Assembly (NCBI RefSeq): GCF_019175285.1
Contig: NC_056523.1
Span: forward strand, 114,816,115-114,880,114
Length of the DNA: 64,000 nucleotides
Source: Sceloporus undulatus
Taxonomy: Eukaryota; Chordata; Lepidosauria; Squamata; Phrynosomatidae
Direction of reading: 5' to 3'
A program made the position numbers and the translations under genes. The notes below the pieces were generated by a model that did not search any database, had not been told where the DNA came from, and saw only the letters and a program-made list of their open reading frames with translations. This document shows, in pieces, positions 49,225-59,845 of this stretch (within the stretch, counting starts at the first letter, position 1; every line of letters starts with the position of its first letter).

Positions 49225-51691
49225 GGATGACACCTTTCTCTAGTCTAGCACAGATGAACTGCACCTCAGAAAGGAGAGATGTAGTGTGATGGGTGACTTC
49301 AACTTCCTGATATTTGCTGAAATTCAAACTCGCCCAAATCCTCAAGGTCTACAAATTCCTCACTTGCCATCAAAGAACAATTCATTTCCAAAAGGTCAAA
49401 GAGGCAAAAGGGGGTCAGCGATTTTAGATCGGAATCCTAACCAACAAGGATGACTTGTAATGGGGTGGAAGTGTGGGATCCTTAGGGTGGAAGTGACCAT
49501 TTCTCGCTCTTCCTTTTCTCTTCTCACTGGGAATTTGTAGTATACAATGGAAAAAGGAGAAGCCAGCATAAGTCAGACAAGCATTCTAGACGTTAGGAGA
49601 GCAAGTTCAGTAACGTAGAGAAGGTATTGAGGGTGATCCCGTGGTCAGAAATACTAAAAGAGAAGAGATTCAGGAAGGTTGGAGGTTCTCAAAAGGGAGA
49701 TACTGAAGGCAAATTTTAAAACAGTCCCAGCGAGGAAGAAAAATGAGAGGTTGTCTCAAGAAACAAGGATGGATGACTTCAACGGAGCTAGTTTAAACAG
49801 AACATGTATAGAGAAAATGGAAAAATGGAAATCACAAATCAAACAAATAGCTAGCATGTGTAGGATAAGTCAGAAAGCGAAGCGCAGAATGAACTCAGCC
49901 TTGCTCGAGAGGTTAAGAACAATAAAAAAGGGCTTTTTTGGATATGTCCGCAGGGCAAAGGAAGAAAAAAGAAATGGTAGGCAGGGCCTGCTGCAAAATG
50001 GAGAAAGAGGGGGAATGCTACAGAGGAGAAAGAGAAAGGCAAGAATTACTCAACGACCTGTGCCTCTGATGTCCTCAGAAAAGGAAAAGGATGAATCACC
50101 TGAGAAAATGGAGCAGGAGGCAGAATAGGGGGAATTTCACACAGAATACGCAAAGGAGAGAGTAAACAGAAGACCTTGTTGATCTAAATGAATAGAGTCT
50201 CCAGGACCAGATTAACTATATCCAAGAGTAATTAAAGAACGGGCAAATGTAATATCGAGCCATTGGCAATAATCTTTGAAAACGCCTGGAGAAGGGAGAG
50301 ATCCCAGAAGACGGGAGGAGGGCACGTTGTCCCATCTTCAAAAAGGGGAAAAGAGGATCCGCAACAATGATCGGCTAGTCAGTCTGAACATCAATACCCC
50401 AGGAAATATGCTGGATCAGATCACAGTAAACAGAGAGTCTGTGAACATTTAGAAGCAATTCCATTATCACAAAAGTCAACATGGGTTTCCAGAGAAACAA
50501 GTCATGGCCATCTCTTTTTTTAAATAAATTCAGCTGGTAGATAAGGATGCTGGTGGATATAATATATCTTGAATTCAGTAAGGCCTTTGACAGGTTGCCC
50601 ATGACAGTCTTGCAAACAAGCTTGAAATGTGGGCTAGACAAAATAAACATGGATTTGGTACTGGTTGACCGGCCGAAGCCAAAGGGTGCTCAATAATGGC
50701 TCCTTTTCATCCGAGAGAAGTGCCAGGTGGGGGTCCCAAAGGGCTCTGTCCGGGCACAGTGTTATTCACATCTCTATCCAAATTACGTGGGTTGCAATTG
50801 GGGGCATACTTATGCAAATTGCAGATGACATCCAAAGTAGGAGAAATAGCTAATACTCCAGAGGGACGATCATAATTCAAAATGCCTGAAATAGACAGAA
50901 AGCGGGGCCAAAGCTAACAAAATTCAATTCACATGGAGAATGTAAGGTATTGCACTTAGGGCAGAAAATTAAATGGCCACAGATAGAGGATGGGGGACAC
51001 CTGCTGAAGGAACTACATGTGAAAGGGATCGTGGATTCCAAGTAACCACAAGTTGAACATGAGTGAACAGTGTGATGTGGCAGCTAAAAGGCCAATGAAT
51101 TTTAGGCGCATCAATAAAGCATAGTGTCCCTAGAGCAAGGGACGAATAGGCCCACTGTATTCGTCTTTGGCGGACCCACCTGGAATATCTTGTCTAGTTT
51201 CTGGGCACCACCCAATTCAAAAGACATTGAGAAACCTGGAGCATGTCAAAGGAGGGCAACTAAATGGTGAAGGGTCTGGAAACCAGATCCTATGAGGAAG
51301 ACTTAGGAGCGGGGTATTTTTGCGCTGGAGAAGAGAAGGGTAAGAGTGATATGAGGAGCCCTGTTTTAAATATTTGAAAGGATGTCATATTGAGGGAGGG
51401 AGCAAGCTTGTTTTCCTGCTGCTCCAGAGAACAGCAGGACCGGGAACAATGGATGAAGCTAACAGGAAAAGAGATTCCACCTCAACATTAAGAAGAACTT
51501 CCTGCAGTAAGGGCTGTTCAACAGTGGAACCACTGAACCCTTGGAGTGTAGTGGAGTCTCCTCTTTGGAGGTCCCGTTAAGCATGGGGAGCTTGAAGTTG
51601 GGATGATTTGATTGAAAGTTTTCCTGCATGGGCAGGGGTTGTGGACAGATAGCCCTCATGGTCTCTTCCAACTCTATGATCTATGAGTCTA
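49225..51691 (+). mobile_element. Second-copy long CR1 LINE
   Basis: Noisy equivalent of 36690-39155. The reverse-transcriptase region is recognisable only in short pieces in changing frames, while its three in-frame stops (for example CAGATTAACTATATCC near 50209) match the first copy. Confidence 0.85.
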
Positions 51692-53346
51692 GGTTAGCTG
51701 ATTTTAGTGGGCTTTTAATTCCTCTTTAAAGATTATAACGTTCCGTGTTTGAGCTGTATTTTATTCAGATTGTAAATCGTCGAAGCACTGTACTAATTGC
51801 AATATTGAAATCATTAGTGGCATGTACCTTCCCATGACCAGACTAATTTGACATGGTGAGATGGCTACAAACAATGAGCTTGTAGGTGGATTAAGCAAGT
51901 GACCACTGCTAATTTTTTTTTTTTTTTTTTTTTTTTTGTTGTTTTTGTTTTTTGTTTTTTTTTTTGTTTTTGTCAGCCTTATTCGTACTATTATAATGCA
52001 ACTAATGGAAGTGACAATTCTGATCTATTTTTTTTCAGCCGGTTGCAAGAATTACTAAATAGTACAAATGGAGGTGTCGCAAACCAGAATGCATTTCATC
52101 AAGCAGCACTGGAAAATAAACTTCCCAATGTGGCTTTTTTCAATGACAATATGAAATGTAAGAACTGCGTCAACAAACAAACCAGAACGTTTAAGTGACA
52201 CTGCCGTGTTACTACATGCGATATTTGTTACTACCATCCTAGGTTAACGAACTATAAATTATTAGTAGCCGCTAAATTTACAGCTAACATGGGTTTGGAA
52301 TGTTCAAAGGAGAAAAACAGGGTTGTATTAAACAATAAATAAACTAATATCGCATCCAGGCTTAGTTTTTAAGGCGAGATTTTGAAATCTCTGATTCTGA
52401 TCAGTTTAAATAGATATATGCTATAACAAATGGTTTAAAACATGTATGTATTGGCTCCTCCCAACTAAGTTTGTTGCGTTCGCAGGAAAGGAAGCATTGC
52501 CTGGGCTCAGAAATGCCTATAAACAAGGCATTTCCTTTCCTCGAGGTTTTACTTTACTTCTCCCTTTAGAGCTTAGAATTATGATCTGCTGTGGCACCAT
52601 TCCAACTTATTTATTTAATGGTAAGAGGTAAGTACTTCAGGTTAACGATAGAACAATATACTAAAGTGAAATGGTAGGCCCAATAGGCTGCCTAGCATTA
52701 TGATTGAGAAGAATGTGCCCTGGCATATTCTTAATAGCAGTTGCACTTGCCACCTCACAGGGAATTTACCGAAAATTAATAAACAAAGCAGAATATTTTT
52801 GCTGGAGAGTTATCCACATATATCAGGCCAAGAGAACAGTAAAGGTCAAATGAGATGGTCGTCGCTTTAACGCAATATACAAATTGATGTGTTGTTTGAG
52901 CCATGTGGTGGCTACAGAAGGGGAAATAAATGAATGAAATTGAAAGATATGTTCACCATTGATTTTTTCTGTACTTCCTGTTCATAAGTGATATGGTGCG
53001 GTATGTCAGAAAACAACATCTACTCTCAAAAGTCCAGAGGTGGTTGGGGCATCAGTTTTACAACAGGGACAACCACATCCACACATGTTAAGGATAAGCC
53101 TAAAGTTAAAAAATGTCGGCAGATGTGGGAAAGTGACAAGGGAATTAGAAGGTCACTGACGCTTGTTTAACCAAACGAATTGTTGCAGCTGGAGCTCATG
53201 ACATCTGATGATTGAGCAAGGTCACTATGTGCCGGGAAGCATGTAGAACTGTTTGGAAATATGCAGTGTCATCTTGATTGGGGGACAACAAGGTCAGGTG
53301 GCACACAGGAAGTGGGGACAGGAAGAGGGTAGAGGTATAAGGGGCC

Positions 53347-53648
53347 GCGGCAAATTGTTCTATAAAAAAAGCCCAGACCTCATTGGACAAGTGGGGCTTT
53401 TCGTGGTTGCGGGTGGATGGTGTACGCGCTACAGTGATACGTTTTATATATATATAACAGCAACAAAAGAACTAAATGCCCTCTGGGTTAAACCTGGCTT
53501 CATCTGTTCACTGCACTGAAGGGGAGATTCCTGGACACTCCAATTAGCCTTGCTTCTTACCTCGCGAGGGCTTCCGAAGACCTGACCTGCGCACCCATTC
53601 CTCAACAACCAATTGCACCCCATGTTCCAAACCTGAACGAAATTGCTT
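53347..53648. other. Sequence 3' of the DOCK2 terminal exon
   Basis: Single-copy in this window. May hold the DOCK2 3' UTR or the last codons if the frame is shifted. Not resolvable by eye. Confidence 0.3.
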
Positions 53649-53789
53649 TCACTTACTATAGTTTTGAAGATCGGTCATCTTCTTCTTCTTAAGGGTTTCC
53701 ATCGTTCCAAAAAGGAGAAAGTTTGCCTGGCTCACCTCTGGGCAACAGTATTTTCCTCCCAGGGCTGGGGAGCCACTGACAGGTTAACC
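53649..53789 (-). CDS. DOCK2: DOCK2 terminal coding exon (frame disturbed)
   Basis: The acceptor TTTAAG lies just before 53789. The first codon is completed by the G left over from the preceding exon, giving Gly-Leu-Thr, then LSVA in a frame one base off. Further on EENTVAQR, QTF, LRRRR and FKTIVSES appear in order. This parallels the human DOCK2 tail as I recall it (LSVAG, DEANTSPR, SQTF, LTRKK, FFKTML), but in more than one frame and with stops between. The 3' limit given is the first TGA in one of those frames and is provisional. I read the breaks as single-base sequence errors, because the neighbouring second copy shows the same kind. A decayed tail is the alternative. Confidence 0.55.
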
Positions 53790-54494
53790 CTTAAACAGGA
53801 CACATATCATAAGTAGTAGAGCCTGCACCAATATTTCTCAAAATAAAATGGTGTTTACACAGAAAGAGCAACCATTTTTCTACTCATGTTCTATAACAAA
53901 CTACTAACGAAATTAACTTTTTATCAGAATTAATGATGACTAGTCTACAAAATTCCAGAAAATGACATAATTACCTGGCAACACAAATGGTGCACAATCA
54001 GAGTGCTGCAAAAACCAAGTGGCAATTGGTGACTAGAGACTGTACCACACGGTACAGGAACATCTTCAATAACACCCTCCTCCATCAACAATGGTTTTTT
54101 TCTAGCTATATTCGTCCTGACATCCTCAAGAAACTAACCCAACTAATCATATAATCTATAAAAAATCATAAATGCAATCTTAAATAAAGTATTGTCACTC
54201 TGTTGGCCCTGAAAGAATCTGATGTCTTTGCCCCCCTAATAGGAGAAGGATTCCTGGACACCCCAAAATGAACCGACAAAACATCTTTTAAATGAAAGAA
54301 ATGGATATCCTGAAACTCACAGAGAAACTGCACTTGGTTTTTGACCTGTAAAGGCTGGAAACCCCAATCTCTTCACAGGATTCCTGAAACCTTATGGAAG
54401 CTATAAGCCCCTAAAGGATTCTAGTCTCAGCACGTGCAGAACTTCAAATTAGGGGGCTCAAAAAAAATTAAAGATTAAAAATAATGAAGAAATG
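53790..54494 (-). other. Probable DOCK2 intron, unassigned part
   Basis: No feature recognised between the terminal exon and the mariner-type element. Confidence 0.4.
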
Positions 54495-54496
54495 TA

Positions 54497-54754
54497 CAGT
54501 GCGCCCGCGCCATATACGCGGGCGCGCCATACGTGGCCTTTGAGCATACGCACTCAAGCGCGAGCGCACACAGGGCAGAAGGGCGGCAACGTCCCATTCA
54601 ATTGAATGGGCGCGCGCGCCGTTTGTGTCCCATGCTCGTCCGCGCCGCCGCGCACGGAGCCCCATTGTTTCCTAATGGGACTCGAGCATGGCGGAATTCG
54701 CCTTACGCAGGGGTGGGATCCGAACGGATCCCCCGCGTAAGGCGAGGACTCCTG
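54497..54754. mobile_element. GC-rich Tc1/mariner-like MITE, 258 bp
   Basis: Starts CAGTGCGCCCGCGCC and ends GAGGACTCCTG, with TA at 54495-54496 and 54755-54756. Strong internal inverted repeats: CGCCTTACGC..GCGTAAGGCG around GGGATCCGAACGGATCCC near the right end, and CCATTCAATTGAATGG in the middle. No transposase. The open frames across it are GC artefacts. Confidence 0.65.
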
Positions 54755-54796
54755 TATTGAGATGTAAGGTAAGCCCTTCCCCAACCTGGTGCCATC

Positions 54797-55060
54797 AAGA
54801 TGTGGACATAACGGAGTTAGAAGAGCCCACAAGGGCCATCCTGTTAACCCCTCTCTTGACATGCGGGGATACACAATCAAGGCACATCCTAAAAGAATCA
54901 ACCAGCCTCTGCATAAAAACCTCCAAAGAAAGAAGACTCCACCACACTTCAAAAAGTGTTATTTCACCATGTTGGAGGATGGATTTCAAAGGAATAGAAG
55001 ACAGCTGTCAATTCTCCCTATTTGAATCCAAGAATTTAGGAAGATCAGCCTTTTTTATCC
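54797..55060 (-). mobile_element. CR1-type LINE 3' fragment, old
   Basis: Reads in reverse as a diverged CR1 3' end: GAGTTAGAAGAGCCCACAAG, GGCCATCCTGTTAACCCC, CAGCCTCTGCATAAAAACCT, CCAAAGAAAGAAGACTCCAC. More decayed than the other CR1 copies. Confidence 0.7.
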
Positions 55061-55910
55061 CCTTTCTCATATCTGGATGCTGTACACTGGTGTAGAAGAA
55101 ATCCAGCATTCATTCATCATTCATCATCATAGTCACCTTTCTCCCAGGATGGGACTCAACGTGGCTTTCCAGTACAAGAACAGGTTTTAAAAACCAATTA
55201 AAATTCACCACATTTACACTATTAAGGAGTGCAAATATGCTATACAATAGGTGCAGAAACAGGATCAAAGTTTGGAAAAGTTACTTTTCAGGCTCTAATT
55301 CCCAGACCTCTCCAGCCAGCAGGGTCACTATTATTGTACCTAGAGATTTCCTAGAAACTTGATTTTTTCCCCTTAGCTATCAGCAGATTCTTCAATCTAT
55401 TAGGGCAATTTATAGGCACTGCATAAGAATATAGTAGGCATACAACACCTTTCTTTTCTGTGCTGTACTAAATACCTGCTTTGCCCCAAAATTTCCCCTA
55501 ACTGCACCAAATGATGTCTCTATCTCAACCTTTTTGCCTTACAATTTCATTGCAAAAGGTATTTCTGTGCAACATCAGTGCAGTTCTGGTTTACCCTTAA
55601 GGATTCCCTACATAGTGGAGTATGTTCTCACACAGGCATTCACATTGTCCTCAAAATATCCACTCATCTTGACAAAACACATAGGAAATAATGACAAAAC
55701 ACATAGCAGAGCTTGCTGTTAACAGAATAACTGGTGTGCATCTAGAAGCCACTGAAAAATTCATATAATATGTAATACCCACCACAATTTAATTTCCGAA
55801 AGATAAATGTGTTTTTAATGAACAAAGGAAGCCATTTTTTGGAGGGGGGGGGGGAATTACTGGCAAGATCAAAGTGCAGAGCTTTCATTCTCTTTTCCAA
55901 ATTGGTTTAC
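55061..55910 (-). other. Probable DOCK2 intron, unassigned part
   Basis: AT-rich. Nothing recognised. Confidence 0.4.
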
Positions 55911-56038
55911 CTGGTATGGTTGGCATAAGAACGGCTGGCAAAGCTCATTTCTTGAAGAAGAACAGATGTTTTTCTGAGGTACACATCCAGATGTTCAATA
56001 GGTTAGTGTCACTCATAAATTCAATATTTTCTTGACAG
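55911..56038 (-). CDS. DOCK2: DOCK2 penultimate coding exon (three single-base breaks)
   Basis: Acceptor CTATATAG before 56038 and donor CCAG|GTAAAC after 55911. Read in consecutive frames it gives LSRKY, EFMSDTNL, EHLDVYLRKTSVLLQEMSFA and SMPTIP, closely following the human DOCK2 C-terminal region as I recall it (LSRKHEFMSDTNL, SVLSQMSFASQSMPTIP). The exon is 128 bp where 127 would keep the frame. An extra T after TAT, a missing base in the codon after CTA and an extra T before ATGCCA account for this. Such breaks fit unpolished long-read sequence rather than gene death. The entry phase agrees with the upstream exon, which ends after a full codon. Confidence 0.8.
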
Positions 56039-56551
56039 CTATATAGGAACACAAAATGTCAAGTTTCAAGCTTAGGAAAGTAAATGATACAATTTTAACA
56101 GTTGTTTCAGGTGAGACATACTAGCTGAGTAACCCTTACTCTGAATTTCAAAACCTAAAATACTCCCAAAATCCAAAATTGGTCCAAATGGGTGGGTGGA
56201 GATAGTGACACCTTCACTTTCTGATGGTTCAATGCACACAAACTTTATTCATGCAAAAAAAGGATTAAAATATTGTGTACTGTATACATTATCTCTTCAG
56301 GCTATGAGTATAAGGGTATATAAAATCTAATTAATTTCATGTTATATTGGGATTGGGTCCCATTTCCAACATACCTTATTATGTATATGCAAACATTTCA
56401 TAACCTGAAAAAACCCAAATCCCAAACACTTCTGGACCCAAGCTTTTGGAATAAAAGAGACTCACCTGTATATTTCCATAGACGTATTGTGCCTTATTTG
56501 TACTGATAAACCATTTTTTCTTCCAGTTATTTGAAGGTAATTTTTCTGAGA
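56039..56551 (-). other. DOCK2 intron, unassigned part
   Basis: Nothing recognised. Confidence 0.4.
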
Positions 56552-56770
56552 TTCAGCGTGGTGTACTGGTTTGAGTGCTGGACGTGTGACTCTAGAGACC
56601 AGGGTTCAATTCCAGGTCAGTAGGGAAACCTTGGGCAGTCACACTCTTTCAGCCTCGGGGAAAGGCAATGGCAAACTTCCCTCTGAACAAATCTGCCAGA
56701 AAACCCTAGGATAGGTTCACCTAAGGGTTACAATAAGTTGGAAACAACTTGAAGGCCACAATAAACAATA
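56552..56770 (+). mobile_element. tRNA-derived SINE, full length (Sauria type)
   Basis: Head GCGTGGTGTACTGGTTTGAG with B box GGGTTCAATTCCAGG. Body GGAAAGGCAATGGCAAACTT. Tail ACAATAAGTTGGAAACAACT. Lies in the DOCK2 intron, opposite strand. Confidence 0.85.
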
Positions 56771-57019
56771 TTTCTGAACTGAGGTTCCTAAATATGGAAT
56801 TGTTTGGTCATTCCAAGAGAATTTAATATCCATTTTTTTTGTAAAATCAATCAGCAGTTTTGGTTCATTTTGAATATTAAATAAATTAACATTTGGTGGT
56901 GTTGAATAGTTATAAAGAAAAACCTGAGGAACATGCCATTTCAACTGGAAAGGGAAATGATTGCTTAGCTATGAATCCCTATGCTGAGTGGCAAAGGCTT
57001 CAAAACAGCAGATGCAATA

Positions 57020-57254
57020 CAGTTGGCCCTCCTTATGCATGGATGTTTTTATCCACTGATTCAAGCATCCATGGCTTGAAAATAACGAAAAAAAAAAAAT
57101 GTATAAATTCCAAATAACAAACCTTGATTTTCCATTTTATATAAGGGTCATCATTTTACCTATCATTGTATTTAATGGGTCTTGAGCATCCACAGATTTT
57201 GTTAACCATGCGGGTTCCTGGAACCAAACCCCAGCAGATAACAAGGACCCACTG
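57020..57254 (+). mobile_element. Tigger-like MITE, CAGTTGGCCCTCC terminus, 235 bp
   Basis: Starts CAGTTGGCCCTCCTTATGCA and ends CAAGGACCCACTG, with TA at 57018-57019 and 57255-57256. Interior CTTGATTTTCCATTTTATAT and ATTTAATGGGTCTTGAGCAT are shared with 696-923. Confidence 0.85.
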
Positions 57255-57256
57255 TA

Positions 57257-58789
57257 ATATGTTTTATGGGTTAGGAATATAGTTTTCATTCCAGTTGTGG
57301 CATTTACAAGGAAAAAGGGAACACAGACTTAAGAACCTAAATTGAACATGGTGCTTATGTTGATGGTGGTATGAAACATCTCTTCCCTATCTCCTCCTCT
57401 TCTTCCTACAGCTCATGAAGATGACACAAATCCACTCCAGAATGTCCCTCTGCTTTTAAGGAACAGGGGAGGGGACTGCCGCTGGCAGGGAAAATTAACC
57501 TGAATCCATTTCCACAGGATACCGCTTTTCTGCCAATGGAAGTCCAGACCTGACCATGGTTCTCAGAAGTGAGGATTCTGAAAACAGCTGAAATGAGATG
57601 GAAGATTTGCTGCATAGAATGCCAAGCTGGAGAAAACCCAGAAAAGTTCATAGTGTATAATTTAGGACGTATGCTTAAATACAATTTAAAAGCTTTGGAA
57701 GATCAGATAAACAAACATTCAAATCAAGTTCTCTCTTCCATATTTCTTTATTCACTGATGGTATGGTCAAGAGGCCCACACAGGACTTTAAAACTGTTCA
57801 ACATCTGTTTGTCAGGCACAAATTGAGTTTTAGCAATTTCTGCCATCATCTCCAAAAACATAATTTCAAACTCTGATCTCAGGAGATACAAGACAGAGAT
57901 ATTTAGAGTTATGGAACTTTACAAATTATCCATTTTCATAAAGAAGACCCAATTCATTCCTAAAGTAAACAGTGAATTGAGAGGATGAATGACCTTTTGA
58001 TAGGTTTTTAACCAACTTACATTGGGATATAATTCTATGTACTATATAATGATTCTTCCACAGGATTTATGATCCACATTGATCTTTCTCTATCTCTGCT
58101 TCAATACAGCAAACTGAATTAAACAAGGCTGCTTTACTAATCTGTTTTCACTTTTTTTTTAACTTTAATGACATTGCTTTTTTAATACCTAAAAACATTT
58201 GGTGCTCAGGAATGATGTTATAAAATTGTGCTGTGTGAAGTTATATAATGCAGGCTGATGATATATTAGTGTGATCAAAGTGTTCAGATGATAGATGGCA
58301 CAAAAAGGTGCCAATGATGTAGTCTTCAGCTTGGCACTATTTATAGGGTGCTGTTTGCAAATTTGCAATGTCCTAACAAGATTTTTTTTTTATGCTTTAA
58401 CAAGGTTCACAACGAGTATCCATATTCTGTTGGAAAAAGTTCAGTACAGTACAGACTTTCCTCTTAATTGCTTATACAGCCTCCTATCCTGGAAACCTCT
58501 GGTTTTGGATAGGTACACAAAAATCTGGTTTGTGGCAGATTCTCAGCCTCTGATATTGTTAAAGACAACACTGGAGCTTCAGTTACATGGTCCACTGCTG
58601 TAAAGTATATGCTACCACCTACCAAAGTGACCTAGCTGTCATATCTTGCCAAAAAACAAGCTTAAACAAACAAACAAGGAAAGAAACAAAAATTAAAGAA
58701 TATCTGTTCACCCAAAGACATATGTATATCACCAAAAACACAGTTTTTATATCAGGATTGTAAGTATGGCACCTTGTTTTAATACATAC
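57257..58789 (-). other. DOCK2 intron, unassigned part
   Basis: No exon with convincing splice sites or homology seen. A 92-codon minus-strand frame at 57406-57684 has no family resemblance. Confidence 0.4.
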
Positions 58790-58964
58790 ACATTTCATGT
58801 CAGGAAGTTCAGAAGATGCCTTTTCTTCTGCAAATACCACACTGCTCCTCTTTCCTCTCCTCCTGGATCTTCTCATCTTAACTTCAGGCTGGGTGTTGAT
58901 CAGGCGTACATTCTCGTCCAACATTGAGTTGGTTGTCTTTGGTGACATGACTTCCAGCTCAAAG
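58790..58964 (-). CDS. DOCK2: DOCK2 coding exon (C-terminal polybasic region)
   Basis: DOCK2 is a Rac guanine-nucleotide exchange factor of blood cells that acts with ELMO1 in lymphocyte and neutrophil migration. Catalysis is in the DHR2 domain, which lies upstream and outside this window. The exon has acceptor CTGTAG|C (58964) and donor TGT|GTATGT (58790), entering in phase 1 and leaving in phase 0. It encodes FELEVMSPKTTNSMLDENVR, LINTQPEVKM, then a basic cluster RRSRRRGKRSSVVFAEEKAS and SELPDMKC. This resembles human DOCK2 as I recall it (SPKTT.SVLDENVKL, KRSSVVFADEK). The basic cluster corresponds to the polybasic segment reported to bind phosphatidic acid at the leading edge. The frame is intact. 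FOXI1 lying downstream on the same strand supports the identity by synteny. Confidence 0.85.
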
Positions 58965-58983
58965 CTACAGATATAAATTGAGA

Positions 58984-59214
58984 CAATAGCAATAGCAAGT
59001 ACATTTCTCTACCATTTATCAGTGCACTTATGCACTCCCTAAGAAAGTGTAAGCTAATTGCCCCTAACAATCTGGGTACTCATTTTAGCAATCTTGGAAA
59101 GATACAAGCCTGAGTTGAGTTTGGCCCCCTTGGCTGGGATTGAACTCGCAGCCTTATGGTTTGTGAGCGAGTGGCTGCAGTACAGGCATTTAAATACTGC
59201 ACCACCATGGCTAT
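58984..59214 (-). mobile_element. tRNA-derived SINE, second family, minus strand
   Basis: On the minus strand: ATGGTGGTGCAGTATTTAAA, TGCCTGTACTGCAGCCACTC, a B-box-like GCGAGTTCAATCCCAG, then TACCCAGATTGTTAGGGGCA and a 3' end AGAAATGTACTTGCTATTGC with short TATTGC repeats. Different body and tail from the Sauria-type copies. Its 3' end is only about 20 bases before the DOCK2 exon acceptor. Confidence 0.8.
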
Positions 59215-59645
59215 GGGGTAAACATAAAACAACCTCAGATTTTGCCAAGTGAATACAAAGGTATTTTGGTCATATGAAAAGGCAGAGAATGAAAGTCATA
59301 TCAGGTGGGAACAGGTTAGGTGAAAAGTGCCATTATGTCACCTTTTTAAAAAAGTAATAGCATGAATTTAGCTGAAAGGAAATAGATGGAGGAGATGACA
59401 ATTTGATTAAAAAACAGGTGAGTTGTCTGTACTGCAGAATGTGGTGAAGAGTTCAGTCTGATGACATGGCTAAAATAATCTTGATAGCACACTGGGGTGG
59501 GAGAGGTGAGGTTAGTACAGCGAGAGAGTGCATAAAAATAGGAACTCCTGCTTTAAATACCAATGTGGGATTGGCAAGGGTAGTTTAATACTGTAATCAT
59601 ACAGCAGCTAATTGACATTACTTAGAGATCCTATGTTTTCCTCAG
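59215..59645. other. Unassigned sequence
   Basis: Probably DOCK2 intron. Nothing recognised. Confidence 0.4.
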
Positions 59646-59845
59646 GGGCTGCTGTGATGTAGTGGTTTGCATGCTGGATTAGGACTCTGGAGGACTAGAG
59701 GTCAAATCCCTGCTCAGCCATGCAAATCCACTGGGTGGCCTTGGGAAAGTCTCTCAACCTCAGAACTATATTTTTTTTCAAGATAGGTTTGGTGTAGAGT
59801 CTCTGTAAGTCAGAAATTATTTGAAGGGACACAACAGCAATGCTT
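59646..59845 (+). mobile_element. tRNA-derived SINE (Sauria type), internally deleted
   Basis: Head TGTGATGTAGTGGTTTGCAT, B box AGGTCAAATCCCTGC, body GGTGGCCTTGGGAAAGTC, tail GTAAGTCAGAAATTATTTGA. The GGAAGGCAATGGCAAAC block is missing. Confidence 0.8.

Larger units (their letters stand above)
40897..53346 (+). repeat. Noisy second copy of 28221-40758, probable false duplication
   Basis: The order of all landmarks is preserved: hairpin element remnant, SPIN, CR1 3' end, unassigned DNA, GGTCCAAAA MITE, LINE remnant, long CR1. In a hand-aligned 370-base sample (first copy from 29820, second from 42556) I count about one difference per ten bases, mostly single-base gains and losses plus frequent T-to-G changes. 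That is far above repeat-family divergence and unlike either flank. Larger differences are absence of the MITE at 33855 and T-rich or pyrimidine-rich extra runs at 51912-51974 and 49501-49530. It starts inside a hairpin element and directly after an N gap. All of its open frames are fragments. Confidence 0.92.

Noticed and set aside
40897-53346. A recent segmental duplication of real biology
   Set aside because: Divergence is mostly single-base indels and directional T-to-G changes at about ten percent, the copy adjoins an N gap, and the flanking single-copy DNA does not share that pattern except in the nearby DOCK2 exons. A technical origin is simpler.
57406-57684. A further DOCK2 exon or a separate small gene
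   Set aside because: No similarity to the recalled DOCK2 C-terminus, and the phase of the exons at 58790 and 56038 already joins without it.
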